A stretch of 64,000 bases of DNA from Acrocarpospora catenulata (GCF_018476525.1 NZ_JAHCST010000044.1:1-64000); one strand, 5' to 3'; shown: positions 37,459-47,035, counted from the stretch's first letter. Program-made: numbers and translations. Notes: generated by a model from the sequence alone, not told the origin.

Positions 37459-38363
37459 GCGTGCTCGAACTCACCCAGGTCTCCCGCTGGTACGGCAACG
37501 TGGTGGCCGTCAACGACGTCACCATGACCATCGGCCCCGGCGTCACCGGCCTGCTCGGCCCCAACGGCGCAGGGAAGTCCACCCTGCTGCACATGATGGC
37601 CGGTTTCCTGGCCCCCTCCGGCGGCACCGCGCTGCTGGACGGGCGGCCCATCTGGCGCAACCACCCCGTCTACCGCACCATCGGCCTGGTCCCAGAACGG
37701 GAGGGCGTGTACGGCTTCCTCACCGGCTGGCAGTTCGTCCGCTCCGCCGCCCGGCTGCACGGCCTGCCCGACGAGGCCGCCGCACGCGCCCTGGACCTGG
37801 TGGAGATGACCCCGGCCAAGGACCGGCGCATCGAGACCTACTCCAAGGGCATGCGGCAGCGGGTCAAGGTGGCCGGGGCGCTGGTGCACGACCCCCAGGT
37901 GCTGCTGCTGGACGAGCCGTTCAACGGCATGGACCCCCGGCAGCGGCTGCACCTGATGGACCTGGTCAGGGAGCTGGGCGCGGCGGGCCGCACCATCCTG
38001 TTCAGCTCGCACATCCTGGAGGAGGTGGAGCGGGTCGCCCAGCAGATCGAGGTGCTGGTGGCCGGGCGGCACGCGGCCTCCGGCGACTACCGGGAGATCC
38101 GGCGGCGGATGACCGACCGGCCCCACCTGTTCCGGGTGCGCTCCAGCAATGACCGGCGGCTGGCCGCCGCGCTCATCGCCGACCCCTGTTCCGGCGGCGT
38201 CTCCCTCACCCCGGAGGGCCTGGAGGTGCGGACCGAGGACTACCGCCGTTTCACCGGACTGCTGCCCCGGCTGGCCCGCGATCTCGACGTGCACCTCTGG
38301 CAGGTGTCCCCCACAGACGAGGATCTGGAAAGCGTGTTCTCCTACCTGAGCGGACGATCATGA
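37455..38363 (+). CDS. ABC transporter ATP-binding protein
   Basis: A second export-type ATPase of 302 residues from GTG 37455, which overlaps the permease stop. It has Walker A GPNGAGKST, signature YSKGMRQR, Walker B LLLDEPFNGMD and a C-terminal domain of about 90 residues. It is coupled by a 4-base overlap to the following permease. It is a paralogue of the ATPase at 35442, suggesting a four-gene exporter with two ATPases and two permeases. Confidence 0.9.
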   Translation: MSVLELTQVSRWYGNVVAVNDVTMTIGPGVTGLLGPNGAGKSTLLHMMAGFLAPSGGTALLDGRPIWRNHPVYRTIGLVPEREGVYGFLTGWQFVRSAARLHGLPDEAAARALDLVEMTPAKDRRIETYSKGMRQRVKVAGALVHDPQVLLLDEPFNGMDPRQRLHLMDLVRELGAAGRTILFSSHILEEVERVAQQIEVLVAGRHAASGDYREIRRRMTDRPHLFRVRSSNDRRLAAALIADPCSGGVSLTPEGLEVRTEDYRRFTGLLPRLARDLDVHLWQVSPTDEDLESVFSYLSGRS

Positions 38364-39076
38364 ACCCCGTCGTGGCGTCCATCACCTACCGGGCCATGCT
38401 CGGGCGCAAGCGCGTCTGGCTGCTGGCCCTGCTGCCGGTGGCGCTGCTGGCCATCGCGGTGCTGCTCCGGCTGGTCGGGGGCGGCGACGAGAGCACCGCC
38501 GTCACCGTGCTGGAGACCTTCGCGATCGGGGCGATGCTGCCGCTGCTCGGGCTGATCGCGGGCACCGGGGTGATCGCACCGGAGATCGAGGACGGCACGA
38601 TCATCCACCTGCTCTCCAAGCCGATCTCCCGGCCGGTGATCACGACCACCAAGTTCGCGGTGGCGGCCACGCTGCTCGTGCTCTTCTCCGCCATCCCCAC
38701 CTTTTTAGCCGGATATATCCTGATCGGCACGGAGGCAGGGGTTTCGGCGAGTTTCGCGCTGGGCGCGCTGTTCGGCAGCATCGCCTACGCGGGTGTGTTC
38801 CTGCTGATCGGCGTGGTGACCCGGCACGCGGTCACGGTGGGCGTCATCTACGCCCTGGTCTGGGAAGGGCTGATCGGCAGGTACGTGCCCGGCGCCCGGA
38901 AGTTCTCCATCCAGCAGTGGGCCCAGTCCATCGCCGACCAGTACTCGGCCTCGCCGTTCGTCAAGTCGGACGTGCCGCTCAGCTTCGCCGTACCCGCCAT
39001 GATCATCGTGACGGTCGGCGCGGTGCTCTGGGCCGGTCAGCGACTGCGCTCGCTGTCGCTGACCGGCGACGAGTAG
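38360..39076 (+). CDS. ABC transporter permease
   Basis: A 238-residue ABC-2-type permease with about six helices (LLALLPVALLAIAVLLRL, AIGAMLPLLGLIAGTGVI, AVAATLLVLFSAIPTFLAGYIL and others). EIEDGTIIHLLSKPISR is the coupling-helix region typical of the ABC-2 family. It starts in an ATGA overlap with its ATPase. Its stop is only three bases from the convergent glmM stop. Confidence 0.87.
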   Translation: MNPVVASITYRAMLGRKRVWLLALLPVALLAIAVLLRLVGGGDESTAVTVLETFAIGAMLPLLGLIAGTGVIAPEIEDGTIIHLLSKPISRPVITTTKFAVAATLLVLFSAIPTFLAGYILIGTEAGVSASFALGALFGSIAYAGVFLLIGVVTRHAVTVGVIYALVWEGLIGRYVPGARKFSIQQWAQSIADQYSASPFVKSDVPLSFAVPAMIIVTVGAVLWAGQRLRSLSLTGDE

Positions 39077-39079
39077 TAC

Positions 39080-40411
39080 TTAGACGCAGACCTCGCGGAC
39101 CACGTCGGCCAGCCGCGCCGCGACCGACTCGGCGTGCTCGTGCGAGGCGGCCTCCACCATGACGCGGATCATCGGCTCGGTGCCGCTCGGGCGGATCAGC
39201 ACCCGCCCGGTGTCGCCGAGCTCCCGCTCCGCCTCGGCCACCGCCGCCAGCAGCGCCGGCTCGGCGGCCTTGGCCTTGCTCACGTTCCGCACGTTGACCA
39301 GCACCTGCGGCAGCTTGGTCATCACCGCCGCCAGCTCGGCCAGCGAGCGCCCGGAACGTGCCACCACGGCGAGCAGGTGCAGCGAGGTGAGCAGGCCGTC
39401 CCCGGTGGTGGCGTGGTCGAGCATGATCACATGCCCGGACTGCTCACCCCCGAAGTTGAACCCGCGCTCCTGCATCTGCTCCAGGACGTACCGGTCGCCC
39501 ACGGCGGTCTCCACCACCGTGACCCCGGCCTCCCGCATGGCCAGCTTGAACCCCAGGTTGGACATGACCGTCGCGACCACGGTGTCGGCGACCAGGCGGC
39601 CCTCCGCCCGCATCGCCAGCGCCAGGATCGCCATGATCTGGTCGCCGTCGACCTCCTCGCCGTCCCCGGTCACCGCCAGGCACCGGTCGGCGTCGCCGTC
39701 GTAGGCGATGCCCAGGTCGGCGCCCTTGGCGACGACGGCCTTCTTCAACGGGTCGAGATGGGTGGAACCCACCCCGTCGTTGATGTTCAGCCCGTCTGGA
39801 GCGGTCCCAATGGTCTCCACGTCGGCGCCCGCCCGGCGCAGCGCCTCCGGGGCGACCATGTGCGCGGCGCCGTGCGCGCAGTCCACCACCACGCTCAGGC
39901 CGTCCAGCCGGTGCGGCAGCGAGGTGAGCAGGTGCGTGACGTAACGGTTGGCCTCGCCGTACGCCTCCCGGACCCGGCCCACCGAGGAGCCGACCGGGCG
40001 GTCCCAACTCTCGCCGAGCCGTTCCTCGATCTCGTTCTCCACCGCGTCCGGCAGCTTGAAGCCGCCCCGGGTGAGGAACTTGATCCCGTTGTCCGGCGCG
40101 GGATTGTGGGAGGCCGAGAGCATGACCCCGAGGTCGGCTCCCAGCGCGGGTGTCAGATACGCGACCGCCGGGGTGGGCAGCACGCCGAGCCGGAGCACGT
40201 CCATGCCCGACGACGCGAGGCCGGCGACCACGGCGGCTTCGAGAAACTCTCCCGAAGCACGCGGGTCCCGGCCTACGACGGCGAGCGGGCGGCTCCTCCC
40301 GGCGTCGCGGAGAACGTGCGCGGCCGCCACGGACAGGTCCATGGCGAGCTCGGCGGTGAGGTCGCGCCCGGCGACCCCACGCACCCCGTCGGTGCCGAAG
40401 AGGCGGCCCAA
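39080..40411 (-). CDS. glmM: Phosphoglucosamine mutase
   Basis: GlmM converts glucosamine-6-P to glucosamine-1-P for UDP-GlcNAc and the cell wall. Signatures are [13 protein letters not shown] at the start, the catalytic phosphoserine loop [14 protein letters not shown], metal site DGDADRC and sugar loop GGEQSGH. The start is TTG at 40411, one base after the rpsI stop, giving 443 residues; no ATG or GTG is nearby in frame after the rpsI stop. The upstream open frame is the shadow of rpsI. It is transcribed with rplM-rpsI. A glmS gene is not in the neighbourhood. Confidence 0.95.
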   Translation of the reverse strand: MGRLFGTDGVRGVAGRDLTAELAMDLSVAAAHVLRDAGRSRPLAVVGRDPRASGEFLEAAVVAGLASSGMDVLRLGVLPTPAVAYLTPALGADLGVMLSASHNPAPDNGIKFLTRGGFKLPDAVENEIEERLGESWDRPVGSSVGRVREAYGEANRYVTHLLTSLPHRLDGLSVVVDCAHGAAHMVAPEALRRAGADVETIGTAPDGLNINDGVGSTHLDPLKKAVVAKGADLGIAYDGDADRCLAVTGDGEEVDGDQIMAILALAMRAEGRLVADTVVATVMSNLGFKLAMREAGVTVVETAVGDRYVLEQMQERGFNFGGEQSGHVIMLDHATTGDGLLTSLHLLAVVARSGRSLAELAAVMTKLPQVLVNVRNVSKAKAAEPALLAAVAEAERELGDTGRVLIRPSGTEPMIRVMVEAASHEHAESVAARLADVVREVCV

Positions 40412-40412
40412 T

Positions 40413-40934
40413 TTAACGCTTGCTGTACTGCGGAGCCTTGCGGGCCTTCTTGAGGCCGTACTTCTTCCGCTCCGTGGCGCGGGCGTCACGGGTGAGGAAG
40501 CCGGCCTTCTTCAGCGGCGGCCGGTTGGTCTCGGCGTCCAGGATGGCGAGCGCCCGGGACAGACCCATCCGCAGCGCGCCGGCCTGGCCGGTCACGCCGC
40601 CGCCGTCGATGCGGGCGATCACGTCGAACTGGTCCTCGGCGCCGAGCACCACGAAGGGCTCGTTCACGATCTGCTGGTGGACCTTGTTCGGGAAGTAGGT
40701 GTCCAGCGAGCGGCCGTTGATCGTCCACTTGCCGGTGCCGGGCACGATGCGCACCCGGGCCACGGCCTGCTTGCGGCGGCCGGTGCCGTACGAGTTGCCG
40801 GTGGTGACCGGCTTACGCACGGGGGCGTCGGCGGCGGGCGCCGACTCGGTGGTGTACTCGGACGGGAACTCCTCAGCGGAGACGTCCTCCAGCTCGCCCT
40901 CGACGAGCGTCTCGATACCAGTGGTCTCAGCCAC
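40413..40934 (-). CDS. rpsI: 30S ribosomal protein S9
   Basis: S9 reaches the P site through its C-terminal tail, here KAPQYSKR, the invariant ending. The 173-residue protein has a 45-residue acidic N-terminal extension before [17 protein letters not shown], as is common in actinobacteria. It lies 30 bases after rplM and one base before the glmM start. Confidence 0.97.
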   Translation of the reverse strand: MAETTGIETLVEGELEDVSAEEFPSEYTTESAPAADAPVRKPVTTGNSYGTGRRKQAVARVRIVPGTGKWTINGRSLDTYFPNKVHQQIVNEPFVVLGAEDQFDVIARIDGGGVTGQAGALRMGLSRALAILDAETNRPPLKKAGFLTRDARATERKKYGLKKARKAPQYSKR

Positions 40935-40964
40935 GGTTCTCCTCTTAACTTTCCTGGCTCGGCG

Positions 40965-41408
40965 TTACTGGGCGATCTGGGTGATCTCGAAGGGGACCGG
41001 GCGCTGCGCCTGGTGCGGGTGCTCGGCGCCGGCGTAGACCTTGAGCTTCTTGGCCATCTTCCGGCCGAGGGCGTTCTTCGGGAGCATGCCCTTGACCGCC
41101 TTCTCCACGGCCCGGTCGGGACGCTTCTCCATCAGCTCGTTGTAGGTGACCGAGCGCAGACCGCCCGGGTAGCCGGAGTGCCGGTACGCCTTCTTCTGCT
41201 GGAGCTTGTTGCCGGTGAGCGCGACCTTGTCGGCGTTGATCACGATGACGAAGTCACCGGTGTCGACGTGGTTGGCGAAGATCGGCTTGTGCTTGCCACG
41301 GAGCAGGACAGCGACGTGGCTGGCCAGCCGGCCGAGCACGACGTCGGTCGCGTCGATGACGTACCACTGACGCTCGACCTCGTTGGGCTTCGGTGTGAAC
41401 GTGCGCAC
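40965..41408 (-). CDS. rplM: 50S ribosomal protein L13
   Basis: L13 is a 147-residue 23S-binding protein. Landmarks are [18 protein letters not shown], the internal [17 protein letters not shown] and the end [15 protein letters not shown]. It is the first gene of rplM-rpsI-glmM, with a strong promoter about 150 bases upstream. Confidence 0.97.
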   Translation of the reverse strand: MRTFTPKPNEVERQWYVIDATDVVLGRLASHVAVLLRGKHKPIFANHVDTGDFVIVINADKVALTGNKLQQKKAYRHSGYPGGLRSVTYNELMEKRPDRAVEKAVKGMLPKNALGRKMAKKLKVYAGAEHPHQAQRPVPFEITQIAQ

Positions 41409-41552
41409 GGCAGTGCCTTCTGTAGGAATGTGAACTCATCGGAGGTTGCGCGGGCACACGGCGGCAACCTTCCGTCTCCACATCCACGGGAGATGACGCC
41501 GGACGCGCCGTGGATCATTCACTGCGGACTGATCCACACACAACGAACTAGC

Positions 41553-41581
41553 AGACTACCGGTCTCCTGGCCAGGGGTCAA
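41553..41581 (-). promoter_or_regulatory. Promoter of rplM-rpsI-glmM
   Basis: On the minus strand TTGACC (41581-41576) and TAGTCT (41558-41553) are 17 bases apart, a good housekeeping promoter. It would give a leader of about 140 bases before rplM. Confidence 0.7.
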
Positions 41582-41663
41582 AACAGCGAGAACAACGCCG
41601 GGAGTGTACGTCGCCCGGGGCGCCGGATCGGATGATCGGTTGCATCCGGTCTCGTTGTTCTCA

Positions 41664-41692
41664 TTTTCAACAAGCCTTCCGGTCCCTATATT
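41664..41692 (+). promoter_or_regulatory. Promoter of CAP-domain gene, probably leaderless
   Basis: TTTTCA (41664-41669) and TATATT (41687-41692) are 17 bases apart. Transcription would begin at about 41699, only a few bases before the ATG at 41703, which has no ribosome site. A leaderless mRNA is likely. Confidence 0.5.
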
Positions 41693-41702
41693 TGGCTGCG
41701 GT

Positions 41703-42488
41703 ATGTGGCAGCCCCCTCACACCCGGCATACCCAACGGATCTCCCGGCGCGGGACTCACTTGGGCCTAGTCGCATGCGTGACGGCGGTGCTGCTGCTCGG
41801 GATCGTGATCGGCCGTCTCACCGTGGCTCCGCGCGACCTGGACGAGGTCTACCTGCGCAACTCCGAGCCCTCCCCGTCCGCCACCAGCCCCTCGCCGCCG
41901 CCGCTCGCGCTCAAGCAGCGCTACCGGCCGCCGCTGGACCCCGTGGCGCGCCCCGCGACCACCCAGGACGCCCAGGTCCCCGGCCAGACCGCGCCCAGCG
42001 CCAAGCCCCGGCCGCGTCAGTCCAACATGATCCCCGGCTACGACGGCAACAGCGACCCCACCCAGACCCACACCGTCCCGGAAACCGGGGTGGACCAGAG
42101 CCACCTGGCCAGGCTGGAGTCCAACGTGGTCGCCCTGGTCAACGCCGAGCGCGCCAAGAAGAACAACTGCCAGCCGCTGCGGGTGGACCACCGCCTGGTG
42201 CAGTCGGCCAGGACCCACTCCATCGAGATGGCGGCCACCAACAGTTTCGTGCACGAGTCCCCGGACGGCTCCACCCCGTGGCAGCGCATGGAACGCGCGG
42301 GCTACCCGCACGGCGGGGCCGAGAACATCGCCCGCGGCTACCAGACCGCCGAGCAGGCCGTGGCCGGGTGGATGGCCAGCCCGACCCACCGCAACAACAT
42401 CCTGAACTGCCGCCTCACCGCCACGGGCGTCGGCGTCAGCCTCGGCCCGGAGGGCCCCTGGTGGACCCAGGACTTCGGATACCCGTGA
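41703..42488 (+). CDS. CAP/SCP-domain secreted protein
   Basis: A 261-residue extracytoplasmic protein. Residues 20-40 are a signal anchor (LGLVACVTAVLLLGIVIGRL), followed by an 85-residue Pro/Ser/Gln-rich linker and a CAP domain of about 125 residues: LVNAERAKKNNCQPLRVDHRLVQSA, HSIEMAATNSFVHESPDG, GGAENIARGYQT and WMASPTHRNNIL with the conserved His and Glu. CAP proteins are widespread and mostly of unknown role. The gene is divergent from rplM. The frame is open far upstream, but that portion is antisense to glmM, rpsI and rplM. Confidence 0.88.
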   Translation: MWQPPHTRHTQRISRRGTHLGLVACVTAVLLLGIVIGRLTVAPRDLDEVYLRNSEPSPSATSPSPPPLALKQRYRPPLDPVARPATTQDAQVPGQTAPSAKPRPRQSNMIPGYDGNSDPTQTHTVPETGVDQSHLARLESNVVALVNAERAKKNNCQPLRVDHRLVQSARTHSIEMAATNSFVHESPDGSTPWQRMERAGYPHGGAENIARGYQTAEQAVAGWMASPTHRNNILNCRLTATGVGVSLGPEGPWWTQDFGYP

Positions 42489-42547
42489 TTTCCCGCAATT
42501 GACGGGCGACCCAGCATCTGGGGAGATAGGCGGCTAATCTCAGGCTC

Positions 42548-43279
42548 ATGGGTTACCCCGACCACCCGTCCCGCCCCCTGTGGCGCCAGCCGGTGGCCAT
42601 TGTGGCCATCCTGCTCGGTGCCGGTCTCGCCGTCGCTTTCGGATTCTGGGTTTCCGCCCGTGGAGAGGACACGCCCCCGCCGAAGGCGGAGCCCAAGCCC
42701 TCGCCGAGCATCCCCCAGATCCCGGGCGGCAGGTACGGGTACACGGCCGCCCGCAGCACCGACCCCAAGCCGCTGACCACCAAAGAGATCTTCGGCCGCA
42801 ACAAGATCACCAACGAGGGCCGGTCGTACGCGGTGACCACCCGCCGCTACGACAAGAACTGCAAGGACGCCATCTCCGGCGAGAAACTGGAGAAGGCTCT
42901 CAAGGCCGCGAGCTGCAACCAGATCATCCGGGCCAGCTTCCGGGACGCCAAGGGCGTGGTCATCGGCACCGTCGGGGTGGCCAACCTGAAGACCTCGGCC
43001 GGGGCCAAGAAGGTGGCCGGCGTCGGCGCGGGCAAGGAACGCAAAGACTTCCTCAAGCCGCTGCCCGGCAAGGACGAGTACAGCAAGTTCCTCGGCCAGG
43101 GTGAGGCGTACGCGGGGGGCTGGACCCACGGGCACTACGCCGTCCTGCTCTGGTTCCAGTTCAAGGACGGCCACGAGCCCAAGAAGGCCGACATCAAGCG
43201 GCTGACCCAGGCCGCCATCGACATAACCAACCAAACCGTCTTCGCCGCCCTCGACGTACGTACCATCCACGGTGGCTGA
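42548..43279 (+). CDS. Membrane-anchored protein, two-Cys domain (paralogue of next gene)
   Basis: I do not recognise a named family. The 243-residue product has a signal anchor at residues 15-36 (QPVAIVAILLGAGLAVAFGF) and a Pro/Lys linker. An outer domain of about 165 residues begins PLTTKEIFGRNKI and contains DKNCKDAISGEKLEKAL, then SCNQIIRASFRD (Cys105, Cys123) and HYAVLLWFQFKDGHEP. The next gene's C-terminal domain follows the same pattern, so the two are paralogues. The pair of Cys probably forms a disulfide. Similar domains occur in secreted Streptosporangiaceae proteins, as far as I recall. Confidence 0.75.
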   Translation: MGYPDHPSRPLWRQPVAIVAILLGAGLAVAFGFWVSARGEDTPPPKAEPKPSPSIPQIPGGRYGYTAARSTDPKPLTTKEIFGRNKITNEGRSYAVTTRRYDKNCKDAISGEKLEKALKAASCNQIIRASFRDAKGVVIGTVGVANLKTSAGAKKVAGVGAGKERKDFLKPLPGKDEYSKFLGQGEAYAGGWTHGHYAVLLWFQFKDGHEPKKADIKRLTQAAIDITNQTVFAALDVRTIHGG

Positions 43280-43370
43280 CCGGAAATATCCCCTGCGCCG
43301 CGACCCCGTAGCCCTGCGGAAACGCCCATAGCGGCACGACGATCTCGTCAGCGCCGATACGCTTCCGCCT

Positions 43371-45581
43371 ATGCGTGGCCAGGATTCCGGTTCCGAACAC
43401 GACTACGACGGCGGCACGGCGGCACCTCCGCCCAGTTTCGGCCAGCCGTTCGGCGACCCCAGCCAGCCGATCGTTCCGTCCTCTCCGTGGCGCCCCGGCT
43501 ACAGCTGGTTCTCGGCCCCCGGGCGCGACTCCTCCCAGGACCACCCCGACCTGCCCGCCGACCGGGCGACCCAGGGGCAAGCGGATTCGAGCGCCCTGCC
43601 CGCCCAAGGTGAGAACGTCGTTCCCCCGGTGGTGCCGGGCGCGCCGCCGTGGCAGCCGCCGCCCGCCTTCACCGCCGCGGCGGCCGGCATGCAGGTCTGG
43701 CCGGCCTCCGACGCCCCCGGTCGCGCCTGGCCCGCCGCCACCGGCGAATCCATCGGCGAACCGTCCGGCTGGCCCCAGCCGCCGGCCGTGTACCCGGCCC
43801 CCGTACCCGGCGACCATGACGCCGCCGAGAGCGCGGACCAGGCGCCGGATCGTCCGAGCCCCGAGAGCGACTCCGGCGGGTTCGCGTTCGCCGCCGTGGG
43901 CGCGCCTGAGCCGCCCGTGGGCGAATCCGCGGCAGCCCAGGCCGTACTGGCACGGGGACGCTCCGGCGAACCCGGGGACGTCCCGGTGTGGCCGCCGCGC
44001 CTGCCCGGAGAGCCGGAAATCAGCGCGGAAGGCGAGGAGGATCCCCCGGTCGTGCCCCGGCACTGGCCGCCGAACGACCCGGACGCCGCCCCCGCGCTCC
44101 GCCCGTGGTCGGCGCCCGCCCACCCCGCGACCGCCGACGCCGAACTCCCGGACCCCGAGCCGGGCATTCCCACCTGGCCTTCGGTGGTCGGCGCGCACGC
44201 GGCCTCGGACACCGCCACCGACGACGAGCCGCGCCCCGGCGAACCCAACGACCTCCCGGTGGCCGGCCTGGCCGACGCCCCGCCCTCGGTCGCGCCGGAG
44301 GCCGACGTCCCGCCCCCCGCCCAGCCGGCCGACGACGAGGCGAGCCCACGCGACACCTTCCCGCCCACGCACTTCGGGGCCTTCACGGAGCCTGAAACCC
44401 CTGCGGAGCCCGACACGACCACCCCGGACGCCCCGGGGCCCGAGGATGCCGCTCCCGCGACGGCGGACGCGCAGCCGGAAGCCGGAACCACCGAATCGGC
44501 AGACGACCCAGCACCTGAGGGTACGAAAACCGGCGAGGCGGACACAGATGAGGGTGATCTGGTCACGCTCCCCGGTGAGCGGGCCCCCGAAGGGCTGCCC
44601 TGGCAGCGGGCCGACTGGTCCGCCGAACCGCCCCAATGGCCGCCGACCACCCCGCTCCCCCCGCTTCCCGACGACGAGACCCCCGCCGAAACGACCATCC
44701 CCCGGCGGGAGGCCATCTTCCCTGCAGGCCTGCCGATGCCGGCCCGCGCCCAGGCCAGGACGGACACCCCGGCCGAGGGCATCGTGCTGCCCCCCGTCCA
44801 GCAGAGCCACCGCAACCAACTCCCGGCCCCGGTGAAGCCCGCGACCCTGCTGGCGAACCCCCGCCAGCGCAGCAGGAGCGGCGCGGGCCGCAAGGCGGTG
44901 TTCGGGCTCTGCTCGCTGATCGTCGTCGGCGCCATCGGCACGGCCGCGTACTTCGCCTACACCGACCAGGGCACCCGCGCCACCGCCGCCCCCGCCCCGA
45001 GCGCGACCCCGATGCTGCCCAACGAAGGCCCCGACCCGGGCCCGGTCGCCGCCGCGGTCCTCGACTCCGAGGCCACCGACCCCCGGAAGCTGACCCTCGC
45101 CGAGGCGTTCCCCGACGGCCGGGTCAGCGTGGACGGCCGCACCTTCCGCCGCGTCAAGGTGAACATCACCGACAACTGCGAGGACGCCGCCGCCGGCGCC
45201 TTCGCCCAGGCCCTCACCCAGCACCAGTGCCGCCGCGTGCTCCGCGCCACCTACGTGGACGGCAAGCAGAAGTACGCCATCACCACCGGCATCGCGGTGC
45301 TCCCCACCAAGGAGGCCGCCCTGGAGGTCGACAAGGCCAAGAACCTCGGGGGCAACCTGTGGTTCCGCGGCCTCAACGGCGACGCCGACACCGGCGCCGA
45401 CCGGGTGGCCATCTCCGGCGGCTACGCGGCCGGCATGGTCTGGGGCCGCTACATCGTCTTCAGCTACGCCACCTACGCCGACGGCCACACCCCGGTGGAG
45501 AACGAGAAGGACCTCGGCCCGGTGAGCGGCGCCTTCCGCGACCACACCGCCGAGGTGGTCAAGAAGCGCATCACCCAGTAG
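43371..45581 (+). CDS. Large Pro/Glu-rich cytoplasmic-tail membrane protein with two-Cys outer domain
   Basis: The 736-residue product has three parts. Residues 1-505 are a disordered, low-complexity acidic region rich in Pro, Ala, Glu, Asp and Trp-Pro (PVWPPRLPGEPE, LPWQRADWSAEPPQWP). Residues 508-530 are one membrane helix (AVFGLCSLIVVGAIGTAAYF). The last 165 residues are an outer domain paralogous to the preceding protein: LTLAEAFPDGRVSVDGRTF, DNCEDAAAGAFAQAL, QCRRVLRATYVDG (Cys603, Cys620) and YIVFSYATYADGHTP. The N-terminal tail would be cytoplasmic. No ribosome site precedes the ATG. Stop is 7 bases from convergent truA. Confidence 0.72.
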   Translation: MRGQDSGSEHDYDGGTAAPPPSFGQPFGDPSQPIVPSSPWRPGYSWFSAPGRDSSQDHPDLPADRATQGQADSSALPAQGENVVPPVVPGAPPWQPPPAFTAAAAGMQVWPASDAPGRAWPAATGESIGEPSGWPQPPAVYPAPVPGDHDAAESADQAPDRPSPESDSGGFAFAAVGAPEPPVGESAAAQAVLARGRSGEPGDVPVWPPRLPGEPEISAEGEEDPPVVPRHWPPNDPDAAPALRPWSAPAHPATADAELPDPEPGIPTWPSVVGAHAASDTATDDEPRPGEPNDLPVAGLADAPPSVAPEADVPPPAQPADDEASPRDTFPPTHFGAFTEPETPAEPDTTTPDAPGPEDAAPATADAQPEAGTTESADDPAPEGTKTGEADTDEGDLVTLPGERAPEGLPWQRADWSAEPPQWPPTTPLPPLPDDETPAETTIPRREAIFPAGLPMPARAQARTDTPAEGIVLPPVQQSHRNQLPAPVKPATLLANPRQRSRSGAGRKAVFGLCSLIVVGAIGTAAYFAYTDQGTRATAAPAPSATPMLPNEGPDPGPVAAAVLDSEATDPRKLTLAEAFPDGRVSVDGRTFRRVKVNITDNCEDAAAGAFAQALTQHQCRRVLRATYVDGKQKYAITTGIAVLPTKEAALEVDKAKNLGGNLWFRGLNGDADTGADRVAISGGYAAGMVWGRYIVFSYATYADGHTPVENEKDLGPVSGAFRDHTAEVVKKRITQ

Positions 45582-45588
45582 CCACGCG

Positions 45589-46422
45589 TCAGGCGGGCGG
45601 GGTGAGGGTGCGGACGCGGCGGGTCAAGCTCGCCTGCGTGGCCAGCTCGTCGTCCGGCGGATAGGCGACCTCTTCGAGGGTCAGGCCGTGGGCCGGGGCC
45701 ACGTGGATGGCCGAATCGCGCTGGGCCCTGGCCAGGGCCTCGGCGGGCCAGCCGGTGGGGCGGCGGCCCTCGCCGACCGGGAGCAGGGAGCCGACCAGGG
45801 CGCGGACCATCGAGTGGCAGAAGGCGTCGGCGACGAGGGTGGCCACGATCAGGCCCTCCGGCGTGCGCTGCCAGTCCAGGCGCCGGAGTTCCCTGATGGT
45901 GGTGGCGCCCTCGCGCTTCCGGCAGAAGGCGGCGAAGTCGTGCTCGCCCAGCAGGTGGACGGAGGCGGCGTTCAGCAGGTCCACGTCGAGCGGGCGGTTG
46001 TGCCAGAACACGTCCCTGCGGCGCAGCGGGTCGACCCCCCAGAGGGTGTCCGCGACGCGGTAGCCGTACCGGCGGAAGAGGGCCGAGAAACGGGCGTCAA
46101 AGCCGTCAGGAGCCACGGAGACCCGACGAACGCGCACGTCCAATGGCAGAACCCCGGAAAGCCTCCGGACCAGCCCAGCGAGCGGCTCATCGGCGCGGAG
46201 CGTCTCCAGCGCGGCCGGGTCCACGTCCACATGGGCGACCTGCCCCCGGGCGTGCACCCCCGCGTCGGTACGGCCGGCCACCGTCAACGACGGAGGATCC
46301 ACCCGCAGGACACGCCCGAGCGCCTGCTCGATCTCCCCCTGGACCGTCCGCAGCCCAGGCTGCTTGGCCCATCCGGAGAAATCCGTACCGTCATACCCGA
46401 GATCCAGCCGCAACCGGAGCAC
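45589..46422 (-). CDS. truA: tRNA pseudouridine synthase A
   Basis: TruA isomerises uridines 38-40 in tRNA anticodon arms. The 277-residue enzyme has [21 protein letters not shown] at the start (with the family's YDGTxFxGW), the catalytic Asp53 in [14 protein letters not shown] and [13 protein letters not shown]. It is the last gene of the ribosomal run but lies behind the strong terminator after rplQ, so it depends on read-through or its own promoter. Confidence 0.96.
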   Translation of the reverse strand: MLRLRLDLGYDGTDFSGWAKQPGLRTVQGEIEQALGRVLRVDPPSLTVAGRTDAGVHARGQVAHVDVDPAALETLRADEPLAGLVRRLSGVLPLDVRVRRVSVAPDGFDARFSALFRRYGYRVADTLWGVDPLRRRDVFWHNRPLDVDLLNAASVHLLGEHDFAAFCRKREGATTIRELRRLDWQRTPEGLIVATLVADAFCHSMVRALVGSLLPVGEGRRPTGWPAEALARAQRDSAIHVAPAHGLTLEEVAYPPDDELATQASLTRRVRTLTPPA

Positions 46423-46435
46423 CGGCCACCTCCTC

Positions 46436-46479
46436 CCAAACGAAACGGGCCCGGCACCCCACCAGGGACGCCGGGCCCG
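46436..46479 (-). terminator. Strong intrinsic terminator after rplQ
   Basis: On the minus strand a 15-base stem (46479-46465 with 46460-46446; CGGGCCCGGC pairs with GCCGGGCCCG, extended by GTCCC/GGGGT) closes a four-base loop and is followed by TTTCGTTT. It lies just after the rplQ stop and marks the end of the alpha operon. Confidence 0.88.
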
Positions 46480-46510
46480 CCAGGAGCCTGAGAATCAGGC
46501 CTCGATCAGA

Positions 46511-47035
46511 TCAGGACTCGGCCTTCGCAGCCCCGCCGTCCGAAGCCTCGGGGGCCTCGGCGGGCTCCTCGGCCGAGTCGTCCGCGGCCGCCGGGGCGGC
46601 CTTGGTCTCCTCGACCTCAGCCGGGGTCTCGGCCGGGGTCTCAACCGGAGCCGTCCGGGCGGTCTTCACCGGGTTGAGCGCCTCGGTCACCAGCTCGATG
46701 ACCGCCATCGGCGCGTTGTCACCCTTCCGGGGCTCCAGCTTGGTGATCCGGGTGTACCCACCGGGCCGCTCCGCGAAGGTCGGGGCGATCTCCGTGAACA
46801 GGTGGTGGATGACGCTCTTGTCCCGGACGACCGTCATGACCTGGCGACGGTTGTGCAGGTCGCCCTTCTTGGCCTTGGTGATCAGCCGCTCGGCCAGCGG
46901 CCGGAGCCGCTTGGCCTTCGCCTCGGTGGTCTTGATGCGCCCGTGCTGGAACAGCTGGGTGGCCAGGTTGGCCAGGATCAGCCGCTCGTGCGCGGGGCTA
47001 CCGCCGAGGCGGGCGCCCTTGGTGGGCTTGGGCAT
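46511..47035 (-). CDS. rplQ: 50S ribosomal protein L17
   Basis: L17 is in the 50S exit-tunnel region. The core is [20 protein letters not shown] and [19 protein letters not shown], about 120 residues. A C-terminal tail of about 55 residues rich in Ala, Glu and Pro is added, as in many actinobacteria, making 174 residues. It follows rpoA by 87 bases. Confidence 0.96.
   Translation of the reverse strand: MPKPTKGARLGGSPAHERLILANLATQLFQHGRIKTTEAKAKRLRPLAERLITKAKKGDLHNRRQVMTVVRDKSVIHHLFTEIAPTFAERPGGYTRITKLEPRKGDNAPMAVIELVTEALNPVKTARTAPVETPAETPAEVEETKAAPAAADDSAEEPAEAPEASDGGAAKAES

Noticed and set aside
39948-41702. N-terminal 585-residue extension of the CAP protein frame
   Set aside because: The part before ATG 41703 is antisense to glmM, rpsI and rplM. 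The promoter and signal anchor support the short form.
43194-45545. 783-residue minus-strand frame antisense to the Pro-rich membrane protein
   Set aside because: It is Gly/Arg/Val-rich with no domain. The plus frame has a membrane helix, a domain and a paralogue.
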